DNA of 64,000 bases from Neocallimastix lanati (nom. inval.) (GCA_016946835.1 JACVTC010000077.1:309501-373500), one strand, 5' to 3'; counted from the first letter of the stretch, positions 33,591 to 49,275 are shown. Notes: generated by a model from the letters alone, not told the origin. Numbers and translations are program-made.

Positions 33591-36500
33591 TTAATAATAT
33601 TAATAATAATAAAAATAATAATAATAATTATAATATTTATAATGATAATGATATTAATAATAATGCTTATAATAGTAATAATAATAATGATATTATAAGT
33701 AGTAACAATAATAGTAACAAGTATAATGATAACGACAATATTAATAATAGTAGTCACAATTATATCAACAATGTTAACAATAATAATTTTAGTAGTACAA
33801 ATTTATTAAATACCGAAAATATTAATTTATCACCTGATAGGGATACAAATTTGTCTACCAGTAATGCGCCACAAAACAGTTACTCTAACAATAATAATAT
33901 TAATAATTTTAATAATCCAAATATGATAATAGATAGTACGAATAACAATACCAATAACCAAAGTAATAAAGGTTCCAATGTCAATAAGAAATGTCCACGC
34001 AATCTACGTCTAATGAATAATGTGGAACCTTATGATATTATTAAGGATATTGCTAACTTAAAATGCAATATATCTTTATCACAATTGGTAAATGGTAGTC
34101 CTAGATATAGGGCTGACCTAATTAAGGGGCTAAAATTAGAAAAGAATACCAATATTGTAAGTGCCCTTAATAACTTAGATGTTCAAATGACTATGGTTAA
34201 TAATGTTGACCATGATTATATTAGTAAAAGTAGGGAAGTAAGGAAAGATGATATTGCTATTGTTCCAGCCACGGTGGATGATGTCACGTGTCGACTACTT
34301 GTAGACTCGGGTAGTAACCTTAATATTGTTTCCTCCAGATTCTTTAATTCTCTACCTGGAGAATATATTTCAGCCGGTATCAGTAGAGGTAGAATATTAC
34401 AAGCTCTCTCTACAGGAGAACCCTCTCAAGGTCAATTAGTATTCTTACCCGTAAAAATAGGATTTTTGGAATTCGAAACCGCCTTTAGAATTATAGAAAA
34501 CGATGATGCCTATTTTGATATTTTAGTTGGTTACTATACGCAAGCCCAATACAACTTCTTTGTTATACCTCCATTAAAAGCTTTATTTTTCATTAATGAA
34601 GACTCTTCTTGTCAATACGTGTGTGATACTATTTCTGATTTAGACTCAGAAAAGATTGCTTGTTTTGTAAAAAAAATTGATGATGTAAATGAAAATAATA
34701 ATTTACACGGCTACGCCACAAAAGTTAAGGATAAGATGACCCCAAGTGAATTTATTCATAGCGACCGTATGTTAGATCACGTGGATGGAAAATATGTAGA
34801 TTTAATCACATCTATTTTAGAAGACCATATAGTTATTATTGCTACCTCAACTAATGATTTGACCCCTTCTAGCTTGGGACCCCATCATATTAAAATTAAG
34901 GAGGGTGTTGCCCCTATTAAGCTACGATATTATCGTACTAATAATGTCAAATCAGCTATTATTAAAGACCATATTAAGGACATGATTAATAAAAGAATAA
35001 TAATACCTTCATCTTCTGAATGGTCATTTCCAGTAGTATTAGTCCCCAAAAACAATTCTAATGATTGGCGTTTTTGTGTGGACTATAGAAAACTTAATGA
35101 TATTACAGTTCCGGATTCTTATTCCCTGCCTTATATTGACGAAATATTTGATAACCTTGGAGGAGCGGAAATTTTTTCTACTTTGGATCTATTTTCTGGT
35201 TATCATCAAATTTTATTGGATGATGACAGTGTGGATAAAACCTGTTTCACCACTAAATATGGCAATTTTGTATTCAAGGTAATGCCATTTGGTCTGTGTA
35301 ACGCTCCTGCTACGTTCCAAAGGGAAATGAATAAAATTTTATTTGACTTAATAGGCGTTTGTGTATATGTTTTTATAGATGATGTATTAATTTTTTCTAA
35401 AACTCCTGAAGAACACGTGAAACATTTAATTTTAGTTCTGGATATTTTCGAAAAATTTAATTTAAAAATTAACATTGAAAAATGTCAATTTATGAGGGAG
35501 GAGGTACATGTGTTAGGTCACGTGATATCTAAGGAAGGACTTAAAACCGATGATAAAAAGGTTATGGCAATAAAAAATTGGGTAATTCCTAATAATGTTT
35601 CAGAACTTAAGTCGTTTTTGGGTGCAATTGGTTACTATCGTAAATTCATAAATCAATTTGCACAAGTTGCTGCACCACTTACTAAATTACTACGTAAAGG
35701 TATAACTTTTAATATTAGCAAAGAAGAAACTACTAGTTTTAATAAATTGAAAGAGTGTTTAATTAAAGCCCCAATATTAATGTTTCCAGACTATACTAAA
35801 CAATTCTTTATTAGAACAGATGCATCAAAAAAAGGTTTGGGTGGCGTTCTACTACAAGTGGCTGGTGAATTAGAACGTCCAATCCACTTTGTAAGTCGTT
35901 CATTATCTAGAGCTGAGAGAAACTATAGCATAACAGATTTGGAAGGTACAGCTGTTCATTACTGTGTTAAGCAATTCAAATTTTATATTGAAGGTAATCC
36001 TTATGAAACTATCGTATACACCGACCACAAACCTTTAGTCGGTTTATTTAATAATAAAGAACCAAACAATGCACGTCACGCTCGTTGGTGCATTGATTTA
36101 AGCATGTTAAAAGTTATCGTAAAATATGAACCAGGGAAAAAGAATGCTTTGGCTGATTCTCTTTCAAGATTACTTTCTATTATTGAAGAAAATAATAGTA
36201 AAGTCACTATGATATATAATGTTACAAGTGGCTTGACGGAGGAAACGTGCGCTTCAGATATGAATTGTATTAATAATTTATCGAATATTTTAGATAATAA
36301 TAAACCAAAATATACAAACCTTGATTTTAGTAATATCTTAGAAAGTTTAAATATCCATTCTGGAAGCAAACCGACACGTAAAGATGTAGTATATACAATG
36401 TGGTATGAAGTCGAGAACTATCATAATAAATGTCAAAACATAAAAAATTTAAATACATTAAATTATAAAAAAATTTTTGATTCTTTGAATGATCATGTGA

Positions 36501-37738
36501 CTCCTTTAGTATCTCATACAATTATTAATATAGATGATACAGTAATAAATTCATTAAATTTAGAAGAAAATGATGAAGAAAACACTGAATTCTTAAAGAA
36601 ATTTATCAAAGATAAAATATTTGAAATTGATAATAAGAAATATTTCAGAGATAATGGAACTTACCGAAGAATTGTAGAAGAATATGAAGAAAGAATAAAG
36701 CTTATCTGGGAAGCCCACAAGATTGGTCATGAGGGTTTTGACAAGACGTATCAACGATTAAAGAGACACTACTACTGGAAAGGTATGAGTAATGATGTTA
36801 AAGCAACCATTCAATTATGCTCTAAATGCCAATTATGTAAAAATAATAAATCTGTTGACGCCACAGAACGCTACGCCACTCCAGTCGAGGGTCCTTTCAT
36901 ACATTTAGGCATGGACATTATTGGCCCATTACCTATTACTGAAAGAAATAATCAATATATCATAGTGATAGTTGATTATTTCACTAAGTGGGTAGAAGCA
37001 GAGCCTTTGGCTACTGTCACTTCAAAAGATGTAATATATTTCTTAAGTAGAGTGTTTGCAAGACATGGCACGCCACAAGTAGTAACTACAGATAACGGTC
37101 CACAATTTAATTCAGAATTAACAAGAATATTTTTGGACTTATATGATGTATACATTCATTTTTCAACTACATATCATCCAGAAACTAATGGTATGACGGA
37201 AAATAGAAATAGGGAAATTGGGAAATATTTACGCCTTTTAGGTCAAAAGGAAAAAGATTGGGATATAGTGTTACCATCTGCTTTATGGGCTCTAAGAACT
37301 TCCAGGAATACAGCCACCAAACATTCCAGTTTTGAGTTGGTATATGGAAGAATTGACCAACAACCATTCGAATTAGCCACAACATTACCAACATCTAATG
37401 TACAAGCCACAAATGAAGAAAAATTATTGGAAAAATTTTGCAATCATTATAAATGGGTTTTAGAAGCAAGCCAAAATATGAAAAAAACTAATAAGAAATG
37501 GGAAGAAGAAAGGAATGAAAACTTTAGAAATAATAAACAAAATACTATTAGGAAAAATGATCTGGTAAAAGTACAAAATTTCAGTAGATTTAAATTAGAT
37601 CCATATTTTGTAGGCCCTTATAAGGTTATTGGAAAACATTTTAATGCGGTAAAACTAGCGGACCCAGATACAGGTTTAGTTCTTGAAAGACCTGTTCATC
37701 TTAAAAATGTTCAAAAATATAAGACAACTTTAGAGTAA
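33218..37738 (+). CDS. pol: Pol polyprotein of element J with long Asn-rich linker
   Basis: 1506 residues from the first ATG, which overlaps the frameshift hairpin; frameshift entry is likely. The extra length over B and C comes mainly from an Asn-rich linker (about residues 85-250, encoded by AAT/AAC repeats) and a longer spacer after RNase H. In order: protease with the classical DSG triplet (LLVDSGSN, about 360), reverse transcriptase (FCVDYRKLND near 618, FIDD near 719), RNase H (IRTDASKKGLGG near 864, YTDHKPL near 933), the integrase finger (HKIGHEGFD...CSKCQLC, about 1166-1207), the D-D-E core (DIIGPLP, TTDNGPQF, HPETNGMTENRNREIG, about 1231-1331) and a GPY module near 1466. Low-complexity codons in the linker probably grow by slippage. 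Confidence 0.95.
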
Positions 37739-38262
37739 GTTGTGTTATAGGAGGGAGAAATGATATGAAATGATAATAAAATAAGAAAATGTGTAAAAAT
37801 ATCATAAAATAATTATAAAATATAAATGTAAATAATAATTACGTATTAAATGAAATTAATGAATACAAAATGTAAGAAATTAATGTAAAACAAATAGATA
37901 AATAGTAAATATGAAAAATATATTAATTAGAGTTTAGGAAATATTTTATTATAGTTCATATAGAAAAATAGTAATTTTATAACATTTATTAAGAATAGGA
38001 ATTTTATTAGAGAATATTATTATAACACCTGATATTTACTCCTTAATATAATTTATATATTTCATAGTAAAAATCATATGTTATAATAATATAAAATTTA
38101 TAATTAAGATAAAGTATAAATAGTACAAAAAATGTTTAATTGCTCGAGGAGCTAAATAGTTCAAAAATATATAATAAATAAATAAAAAAGTTCTTAAAAG
38201 AAAACTATACTTAAAACCTCTCTTTAAGTGTATAAAGTTAATTTCTTAACTGAACCTTATCA

Positions 38263-38773
38263 CAATATAATATATATATATAAATAATAATATTTTAATA
38301 TGAATAATATATAAATAATATAAACTATTATATTAATTATATAAACTTTAATAATTATAAACTTTAATAATTTAAAATAAGAATTATAATTTAATATTTA
38401 AGAAATGTATATAAGAAATATAAATAATATATACAAAATATAAATAGTATAAAATATAAATAATAATATAAAATATATAATAATATAAATTATTATAAAT
38501 AATAAGATATAAATTTAATATCTGAATATACAAATATTCAAATATACAAATATGTTGCTATACATATTTGTTTTATATCAGAAATTTCCCTGCTAGAATT
38601 GAACTTAATTTCACAAGAAATTAGTGTAATTAAATTTATGATAATTTAAATTAAAAAATTTTATATTAATGTATATTAAATTTAATTATAAAAAAAGAAG
38701 AAATTTTGGAAAAGTTTTATTAATAAATTTTTTTTTTCTATAAAAAAAAAATAAATTTAAGATTTTTGAAATT
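38263..38773. other. AT-rich spacer between J and K
   Basis: Mostly TATA/AAT low-complexity sequence. It probably includes the 3' untranslated part or LTR of the minus-strand element K, but no LTR pair could be recognised. Confidence 0.45.
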
Positions 38774-41700
38774 TCATTCATTAAAAGGTAATATATTTTT
38801 AATATGGACTTTTCTTTCCAATTTTGTACCGTCCATAGCATTCTGTAATTGAACTGTATTCCAAGATATGTTCTTAATTATATATGAACCAAGGAAATAC
38901 GATTCAAGTTTAGTCCGTTGGTGATTTCTTATTTTTACTAAATCACCAATTTTAAATTTTTTCTTTTTTTCCATACTTTGTTGAGCTTGTCTTCGAGTTT
39001 TCCAATAATGTATTGTTCCAAGCATTTTTTTAGCTGCTTTTTCAACCCATTTAGCATGCTTAACGAACTTTTCCATTAATATTTCGTCCATAGTTCTACT
39101 ATTATCTTTTAAAATTGAATTTCTTAAATTTATATCTATAGGTAGTAATTCCTTACGTCCATATAAAAGTTCAAAACTTGAATAACCCGTTACAGCAGAT
39201 TTATTGGTTCTTAGTGCCCATAAAACCAGCGGTAACAAAATATCCCAATGTTTATTATCATTCGAGAAATTTCTTAATTACTTTCCTATTTCTCTATTTC
39301 TGTTTTCCACTAATCCATTTGATTCTGGATGATATGTACTAACAAAATGAACGTACACATCATATAGATCTAAAAATATTTTAGTATAATCAGCAGTAAA
39401 CTGTACACCATTATCTGTAATAATTAGTTCTGGTATACCATGTCTACTAAAAACTTCTACAAAGAAATTTGTTACGTCCTGTGAAGTAGTAGTACGAAGT
39501 GGTTTAGCTTCTACTCACTTTGTAAAATAATCTACGCAAACAATAATATATTTATTACCTTATTGTGTTTCTTTTAGGGGTCCAATGATATCTAAACCAA
39601 CTCTAACAAAAGGAGCTTCTACAGGAGTTCCATATTTTTCTGTTGGTTTCAGCAATGGCTCAAAACGATTTAGTTGGCATATTTTGCATAGCGAAATATA
39701 TATTTTTACATCTATTATTAAATTTTTCCAGTAATACTTTTCTTTTATTCTTTCGTAAGTTTTCTGAATACCTTCATGACCCACTCTATGTTCTTTAGTA
39801 ATAATTTTAATTTTTTCATAGGGATCATCAATAATTTTTCTTAATTTATTATCATCTCTAAAATATAATTTATTATCAATTTTAACTATTTTTTCGGTTA
39901 AAAATTTATACATAAATTCAGAAATGAATTTTTCGTTCTCTTGAGTGAGAATGGAGCTATCAATAGGTGAATTATTAACAACAGAGGAATCAATGGAACT
40001 ATTAGAATTGCTAACAGAAGTGAACAGAATATCGCTATTAAAAAGAGAATTAGAGCTAATACAAACATTAGTAATAGAAAAGTCTTTACGAACAACTCTA
40101 GACAATGCATCAGCAATCAAATTAGCTTTACCAGGGTGATAAACAATATAAACTTGAAGTTTACTAAATTTATCACATCAGCGTTGATGTTTAAGAGTAT
40201 TCGGCATACAACTTTCAATAATAAAAATTAATGGTTTGTGATCAGTATATAGAATAGTTTTGAAAGGATTACCTAAAATATAATGTTCAAATTGGACTAA
40301 GTAATAATAAGCAGTAGTGCCTTCAAGTTCTGTTGTAGTATAATTTTTCTCAGATTTTTTTAAACTTCTACTAACAAAATAAATTGGGTGTTCAATATTA
40401 TCATCATAAAGTTGTAAAAGAACACAACCAATACCAAAACCACAAACATCGGAACTAATAATAAAGAGAATATCAAATTTAGGGTAACAGAGGATAGGGA
40501 CACTAATTAAACAATTCTTTAAAAATTGAAAGCTATTGTTTTGAGAATCAGTCCAAACAAATAGAGTATTCTTCCTTAGCAAAGAACAAAGAGGTGCAGA
40601 TTTAGCAGAGTAATTGTTAATGAAATTTCTATAATAACCAGTCATGCCTATAAAAGAACGAAGTTCAGGCACATTAGTAGGAGCTGTCATATTCATAATG
40701 GAAAGAGTTTTCTTATATAGAGGAAGTAAACCATCAGTAGTAACTTTATGACCTAAAGCTTCAATTTCTGTTTGACAGAAATGACATTTTTCTATGTTTA
40801 ATTTCAAATTATAATTTCCTAAAATATTAAAAACTTTGGAAAGATGAATTAGATGATTTTCAAAACTATCGGAATAAATAATAATTTCATCTAGTATATT
40901 TGAACGCAATCATTAATTAAATCAAAGAAGATTCGATTCATTTCACGCTAAAAGGTAACAGGGGCGTTAGTTAAACCAAAGGGCATAACTTTTAAATAGT
41001 AATTACCAAATTTCGTTGTAAAAAAAGTCTTTTCCATATCTTCAGATCACATAGGAATTTGATGGTAACCACTAAATAAATCAATAGAAGAAAATATTTT
41101 TGCATCTTTCAAAGCATCAAAAATTTCACGAATTTTTGGATCTTTAATAGTAATATCATTTAACTTCCTAAAATCAACACAAAGACACCATTTACCATTT
41201 TTCTTTAAAACTAGGACAGCAGGAGAAGCCCATGGAGAATGAGAAGGTTCAATTAACTTTTTCTCCAATAATTTACGAAGTTCTTCCTTTAAAGCATTAG
41301 ATTGAACCTGAAAATTTTATACGCCTTTTGCTTAATTGGCATAGAGTTTTCTTCTAAAATAATATGATGAGGAAATAATTTAGAAGGTTCCAAATCATCA
41401 GAAGAAATGGCAATAATATCATCAAATATTTTTAATAATTTACAAAATTTTTTATAATTTTTTTTATTTTTAAATTTTATATGATAGAATTAATTACATC
41501 ATCTTTTTCCTTAGCACTAATATTGGAATTAGATTCATTAATTAATTAGTATTAACAAATAAAGTAGCCTCAACAATATCAATTTTTGGTTCAGGAGAAA
41601 CACATAATAAAGACCGAGAACGGAAAGTATTTATATCTTCTATATTACTAATAGGTACTAATTTATCGACCATATTCATATATGCAAGAGCTTTATGAAT

Positions 41701-44100
41701 TGTGTCAATAAGAATCCTGTTATCAGATTGTGTTTTAAGGGAAATAATCGCATTATAAAAAGGATCGTCTTTATGGGAAATTTTAAAATCAGTAATAAAT
41801 TCAATAGAACCCAGTTTAACAGCTAAGCGAACAATATCATAAACACGACTTATATCATCAACCATCGCTTGCCTAATAGTGCTTTTATCGTGGCCAATAA
41901 TTTGATAATTTTTAACAAATTTATTCAAAAATTTACGTGATATTAAATTTCCATTACTACACGTGCCTATGAAAATGGAAGCAGAATATATCCATGTACA
42001 ACTGCAACATCATATTCGTGTACAATATTATTATTATTATTTAAATTATTAGCTATTTTACTGTCATAATTAATATCACTATAATTTTCATTGTTACTAA
42101 TATTGGTACAACTATTATCGTTATTATAGTTATTATCTATAGAATTAGTAGCAATAATAATATTTTCATTATTTTGCTTTGAATTCTTAATACTTTTAAT
42201 TAATTCGTCTTTAGAAATTTTTGAAATGTTAAGGAGTTGTCCAATTGTAATATTTGCTGGAATATTTAATAAATCTTTGCAAATATTATATTGCTCATGG
42301 TTTCTCATTATCTGTATGGTAGGTTTTTGTTTCTTTTCTTTTTCTGTTAAATTTTCATTCTTCATTGTGTCCATATTATTAATTTTAACAATATTTACTG
42401 TCTTCATTTTATTAATTTTATTACTTGAATCATTATCATTAATTTTATTCTTAATGCTTTTTCTTTGCTATGCCTTATTATGATCTTCAGTTTTTCTATT
42501 TTTATTTTCATTATTATTATCAATTTTAATATTATTGGTAAGGACTTTTTTACTTATTTTTCTCGTAAGTTTAATAATTCGTTTGTTATTTGTAATTTTG
42601 TAATATTATCTGTTGAATTATTATTTTGAATAGGATTACATTAATATTATTTATATTATTAAATATTTTATTTTGAGGAATAGTTTGTGAATTATTAATG
42701 GAAGTTTTATCATAATTATTCGTTATATTGCGTAACTTCTTATTAGCGTTTGTTAATATATTATTATATTTTTCATCTCTTTCTCTTTTTGCAGCAGCTA
42801 TAATTTCTTCCAAATTGTTATGATTGTCGTAAGAAGATACTACAACATTGTCTCCATTATAATCATTATTTATATCATTTTCAAAATAGAATTGTTCATT
42901 ATTATTTATATTATTATAATCATTATTATAATCATTATTATCATAATTGTTAAAATTATTATCATAATCTTCATTATAATTATTATCATAAATATTATTG
43001 TAGTTATTGTTATAATTGTTATGGTTATTACTATAATCATTATTGAGACAAACATTATCAATATTGTTTTCACAATAATCATTATAGTTGACATTTTGAT
43101 CATTGGAAGTTAGCCTTCCGTAATCTAGTTTTTTGTATTTTGATAATTGTTTTGTTGGTATCTAAGTTGTGGGCAATACCTAATAATATGGCCAATTAGG
43201 CTCATGGCACCAATAACATATTTTTATATGTAGGTTCTCTAAACCCCTAGTAATATCATCAACACTATTTAAATCATTATTATTGTTAGGAGTATTATTG
43301 ATATTTCTTGGAACCTTTGTATTATTCATTCTATTTAATGTATTATTATTAATATTATTATAATTGTTATAATTATTGTTAAAATTATTACTCCTCTGTA
43401 ATTCATTATTTAAATTCTTATTTTTATTTTGTAAATTGGTATTTAAGAATGAGCTATAATTATTATTTAATTGATTAAAGTTTTGGTTAGATCTATATCT
43501 ACTAATAAAAGGATAATTATTTTGGATATTATTATTATTAAATTTTCTACCCTTTTGTATTGAGCGACTTCCGAGTTTTATTCTTTCTACTTTTTCTGCA
43601 ATTTTGCAAGCAGCTTCAATAGTCTTGGCTTCTTCATAGGCTACCTTTTCATAAATATCAGTTCGACTACGTATAGAATTCTCGTAATAGTAGACTGATA
43701 ATTTTGCTTTATTCTCTGTAGATAGCTGGTAGTAGTAATCCAAGTACCTATCGTTAAATTCCCTGACACTTTCATTTGGTATAATCAATAAAGTTTTTAA
43801 TTCCCTAAATCTTTCATCTTCGTTTAGATGATACCTTTCCAAGAGGATATCTCTACACTCTTCTAAATTTAAAATTTTATTTGCTTCCACGAATTTGTCG
43901 CTAACAATTTGGTTGGCTTCTTCTACAGTTCCTGCCAAAATGAACTGAAATTTTTCTTCGTCATCAGTAGCCCTTTCCATCTTTAACCAATTTTTCATAA
44001 GATTGTACCAAGCTTTTACATTCTTATTATTTCCACCTATAATTGGTAGTGGAATTTTTCTTCCTTCACGGTTGAAGCTTATCTTAGGGCTAGTATAAGT
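38774..44100 (-). mobile_element. Element K: decayed Ty3/gypsy retrotransposon, minus strand
   Basis: Reading right to left there is a gag relic (capsid region near NVKAWYNLMKNWLKMERATD, then an Asn-rich linker and the start of a CCHC knuckle, CYWC), an Asn-rich pol linker, a protease region, reverse transcriptase (LCVDFRKLNDITIKDP), RNase H (YTDHKPLI), the integrase finger (HRVGHEGIQ...CKICQLN) and the integrase C-terminal part ending near 38774. It is broken in many places, at least eight, so it is much older than J. The gag and pol linker are most like J. No LTRs were identified. K and J are convergent. Confidence 0.9.
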
Positions 44101-45034
44101 TACTTAATAGATCTTTTATGCTTATAATTTAAAAATCATATTTATTTTAGAAATGAATAAAAATAACCTAATAAAGAAAAATTAGCAGAAATTAGCCTAT
44201 AAGAAGAAATTTACTGAATTATTGAATCTTAATAAATTATGAAACAATTTATATAATTTACTAATAAGCTTAAATGGCTAAAATATAATTACTTATAAAT
44301 ATAATTCAATATTAATACCCAAGTTTATAATTTATCAAGCACACCAATATATAATAATAAACATCTTATTTTAATAGTTATCGCTAAAACTACAAAGATA
44401 AAATTATAAAAAGTTAACGCTAATCTATGAAGCAGATTATAATTGAAAATAATATAAATCTCAATATATAAGAAGTATTTAGTATTAACAAATTGAGGTG
44501 ATATAATATCACCTTCAAGAGAAAGGTTTCCATCATATAAATGGTATATGCAAATCATATATCATGAAAGATGTCTTGAATACATTCGATATTAATGGTG
44601 TTATAATATTAAATACATAATTTTATAAGGAAATCATTAGATTACAATTATATTTAAGAAATTTTTTTAGTGATATTTAGTCTAATTAAAGAATTAATAT
44701 AAAGTAATAATTATTTTATTTATGAAAAATTAGAGTTAGGTTTGAAAAGAAATAATTTTTCGCTTAATAATATTAATTATATAATATTATAGAATAAAAT
44801 AATTTTATATACTCATATTCACCAATAAACCAATTTATTCATTAGTGAATAAATATGAAATATATGAAATATGTGTAAAATACATTAAAATGTAAAAATG
44901 TAATATAACTCATGTATAAAACACAATGTATTAAATATATAAGCATTTAATTTAGAATAATTAAGTGCTGGTAATTCTTTATCATAAAATATATATAATT
45001 GATAAAATTAAATACTATAAAATGCCAACTCTTT

Positions 45035-45038
45035 TCAA

Positions 45039-45069
<31 letters not shown>

Positions 45070-45084
45070 AAAAAATTGTATTTC

Positions 45085-45122
<38 letters not shown>

Positions 45123-45167
45123 TGTATTTCTAATAATTATAATAATAATAATAAAAGATTATATTTC

Positions 45168-45199
<32 letters not shown>

Positions 45200-45270
45200 G
45201 ATTGTATTTCTAATAATAATTATAATAATAATAATAATAATAATAAATGATTGTATTTCTAATAATAATA
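45035..45270 (+). repeat. Compound AAT microsatellite with spaced TTGTATTTCTAAT cores
   Basis: About five units, each with a core like ATTGTATTTCTAAT followed by a variable number of AAT triplets. Period varies from about 40 to 55 bp with AAT number. Confidence 0.85.
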
Positions 45271-46507
45271 ATGACAATAGCAATAAAAATTACATCAATT
45301 ATTTTGGTATATTTATATTTTATTTCTATATTTAGTAGTTTATTATTAAACTATATTTGGTATTATGAATATTCTATTTTTTTTTTTTTTTTTTATTATT
45401 TTATTTTAAATATTTTCTGTATTCTAATGTTATTCTAATAAAGAAATATTAAATTACATATATATGAAAATTAATAAGATAACGAAATGATAAAATGATA
45501 AATTTATAATAAAACATTTATGAAAATAAGTTTATGATGATAATCTTTAAAAGTGAAATTATTTATTAACAGAATATCATAAATATTTATTAATAATAAA
45601 TGTAATACAATATAAAAGCATATTTATTTTTATATAATGGAACCATATGCGATTTTTTTCCATTACTCATTACCATTAAAATAAAATTTTATTAATATAT
45701 ATCTTAAAAAATATAGCAATTATATATAATAATTATGCTTTTCAATAGTTTTTTTTTTTTTTTTATTTTTTTTTTATTGTTTTTTCCATATTTTTCAATC
45801 AATTTAATATATATATTTTCTTAAAATTTAAACTTTAAATTTATTAATAATACCAAACTAGGGAATTTATTATAAGGATTTAACATTTTTAAAAATATGA
45901 AATTTAATGGAAATTTTTTTTTTGTTATGTTTTAGTTAAAATTTAATTATCTTTTATTTCATTTTTATTTCCATTTTGAATTTATTTTATTATATACATA
46001 AATATATATATATATAATATGTTTTTCAACATTCTCATACGTATACATATATATAAATCTGTTATTTTGTATAAAATAAATGACTATAATATTATAAATT
46101 ATATTTATATATTGTTTTATTATTATTATTATTATTATTTTTTAATATTATTCCTATTTGTTCCTATTTTATATATTATATTTTATTCTTTCCAATTATA
46201 CGTTTATCCACACTATTTTTAATATCTATTTTAGTTATTTATTTAAAACATATTTCATCATATATATATTGTATATTATTATATAATTTCAATTCTTATA
46301 AAATTTGTATTTATATATATTTTTACAAAAAAAAAAAATAGTGATTCATATTGAAACAAATTTTAAAATTAAAAAATCGAATTAGCTTTTATTAAAAATT
46401 TTCTATATAATAAAATTATTAAAAAAAATAATATACTTGAATAAATTAATTAAATATATATGAATCAATTACATATCAACTTTACTGTATTTACATTAAA
46501 TTTATAA

Positions 46508-46538
<31 letters not shown>

Positions 46539-48899
46539 CTTATAGTGGTATGCTATCTATTTGTTCATTTAATTTTTATTAAAATTTTATAATAAATAAG
46601 ATTAGATAAGAGTTAAATAAAAATAATAAATAAATAAATATATACAAGTTTGTGATAATTTTCTCGATCATTGTATGAGTAATTCATTTCTTTTTTTTTG
46701 TGTTGATTTCTTGTTTTAATAATTAACATGAAATAGAAATATAATTTTTATAATTAAAGTTTATATTATATAAAAATATTAGTAATAAATATCAATAATC
46801 CCATTACTAATTAACAAATATAAATTTATAAGTATATTGAAATGTAATTAATTACATTGAAGTTTATTATATCAAAAAAAAAAAAAAAAAAAAAAAAAAA
46901 AGATTCTTATTTTTTTTAGTTGATATAGTATAAGAATAGTTAGACTCATTAATTATTTTTTTTGTGTTTAAATTATGTATTAAAAATTAAAGCATATTTT
47001 AATTTCAAAGTTCTAAATCGAAATAATACCTTTAAAAATAATTATTTTTTGTATTAATATAAATAAATAAACAAATAATATTATATATATTTTATTTTTA
47101 ATATTAATAAATATATTTATCTTTTTTTTTTCTATTATTATTATTATTAATTAAATTTTATTTTAATTTTAATGATAATCATCTTAATATTTTTTTTCTT
47201 TCATTGAATATTTGTTATTATATAATAAAAATTTCTATTTGACTATCTTCCATTATAATTATGACTTGCAAAATATTTTCTCAGGACTAATTTAGTATTT
47301 ATAAAATTTCAATTTTATTTCAATTTTATTTTTTTTTATTAATTGTAATATAAATGCTATATTTATCAATATAAATGCTATATTTATTTCAGTTTCGTTA
47401 TAAAAATTATATATAAGACAATATTAATATATATTAGAATAAAATTTTTACTTTGGACATAATTTGATTATTTTATTACTAATAATTTCATTTTTTACTT
47501 CACTTATTTAAGATAAAAGATGATATTTTATTCAAAAATCCAAATGAATGAGTTGAAAAATGCCAAATTACAAATAGACCAACCAAATATAACTAATAAC
47601 ATTTTATTAATTAATGAATAAACATTAATATAATTAGAAATTAAGCTTAATATAATTAATAATTTAAAAATAAAAAACTGTATGAAATTAAAAAAAAAAT
47701 TATATTAAAACTTATTCTTAATTTTTGAAAATTAAATTGATAATATAAATTTATAAAAATAGATTTATAATGCTGTATGTATTAAGATTTAAAATAATAC
47801 ATAATTTATTGATTATAATAATTTTTATTTAACAATTATTGATAATAAATAATAAAAATTATAATATAACAGTATGTTAATAATTTTTTTATAAAATATT
47901 ATTCAATGAGAATGAAAATTTTTAAATACTTTTTTTATTTTTTATTTTTTATTAATTTGTAATGTATCATTTAATAAAACAATTAACTTCAAAATTTTAG
48001 AATTAAATTATATATATTTATTTGAATTAAAATATTATAATTATTTATTTATTTATTTTTTTTTTATTTTTATTTTTATTTTAAATTTTATTTTATATTT
48101 TTAATTATTTAATAAAAGAAATATAATGATATATATTTTCACATATATGAATACTGAGTAAAAACAAATTCTTACAAATAATTAAATTTAGTTTTATATT
48201 CTTGGTTTTTTTAATTTTTATTTTTTATATTCTTCCTCATGCTTATATTTAAAAAACTTAAACTTATTTATTTATATATATATTAATAATACCAATACCA
48301 CATTAATGAAATTTTAAATTACATATTTATTAAAAAATGAAACTAAAATTGTTTTACTATTGAATAATTGTTTATTCATTAAAGTATGAAAATTAAAGAT
48401 ATATATAACAAAGAATTATATAATGATATTACTTTTATATTAATAATATACAATTGGAAATAAATATGAATATATATATAAATATATAATTTCATTACAT
48501 ATCATTTTAATATTATTTAATTTTAACTAAAAAAGTTTTTTGTAATACAAATATAATTATATATAAAAAGTCCAATTGAAAATTTTATTTTCAGTTCACT
48601 TTTTTTTTTAATTATTTTAATATTTCATTAATTTTGTAAATATAAAAAACTATATATGAAGTTAATATTTTTTTTTTATTATGACAATATATTATATAAT
48701 TTTGTAATAGTTTTATTAATTTATTTTATAATTATTATTTAGTGTTATATATTGTTTTAATAAGATTTATTGTTTTTTATTTTTTTATTTTTTTTAATTA
48801 AGTTTTTTTAATTAATTTTTTAATTAAAAATATAATTTAATTTATTTTAATTAAAATTTTCAAGATTAATAGAAAGAAAGAAAATTAAATTTAAAAAAT

Positions 48900-49078
<179 letters not shown>

Positions 49079-49242
49079 TAATAATATTTTGATTATTTAT
49101 ATATTTAATAAAAATATTAAATATATTAAAAATACAAATTTTAGATTTAATAGAATAAAAAAATCGTTATTAAAAAGTTACATATAAATATTAATTTTTT
49201 TAATGTTGTACCACCAACTATATTTAACTATTATATAACATA

Positions 49243-49275
<33 letters not shown>

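Larger units (their letters stand above)
30963..38262 (+). mobile_element. Element J: Ty3/gypsy retrotransposon, looks whole
   Basis: 7.3 kb with 502-bp LTRs at 30963-31464 and 37761-38262 that look identical, 4-bp target duplication CAAT (30959-30962 and 38263-38266), a primer-binding site TGGAGATATCGG (31471-31482), gag, pol and polypurine tract GGAGGGAGAAA just before the 3' LTR. Each LTR has TATAAATA (31317-31324 in the 5' copy). Both frames are open, so insertion was very recent. It is a cousin of B. Confidence 0.96.

Noticed and set aside
42820-43113. Ile-rich open frames on both strands near 42.8-43.1 kb
   Set aside because: AAT/ATT triplet repeats of the Asn-rich linker of element K read in other frames.
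44325-44558. 77-residue minus-strand open frame
   Set aside because: No motif, no homology that I recognise, and AT-rich composition like the desert around it.
45035-45270. CRISPR-like array (repeated cores with variable spacers)
   Set aside because: The spacers are pure AAT triplets and the setting is eukaryotic; this is a compound microsatellite.
45247-46222. Short Ile/Tyr/Phe-rich open frames
   Set aside because: Low-complexity AT sequence; the kind of frames expected by chance.
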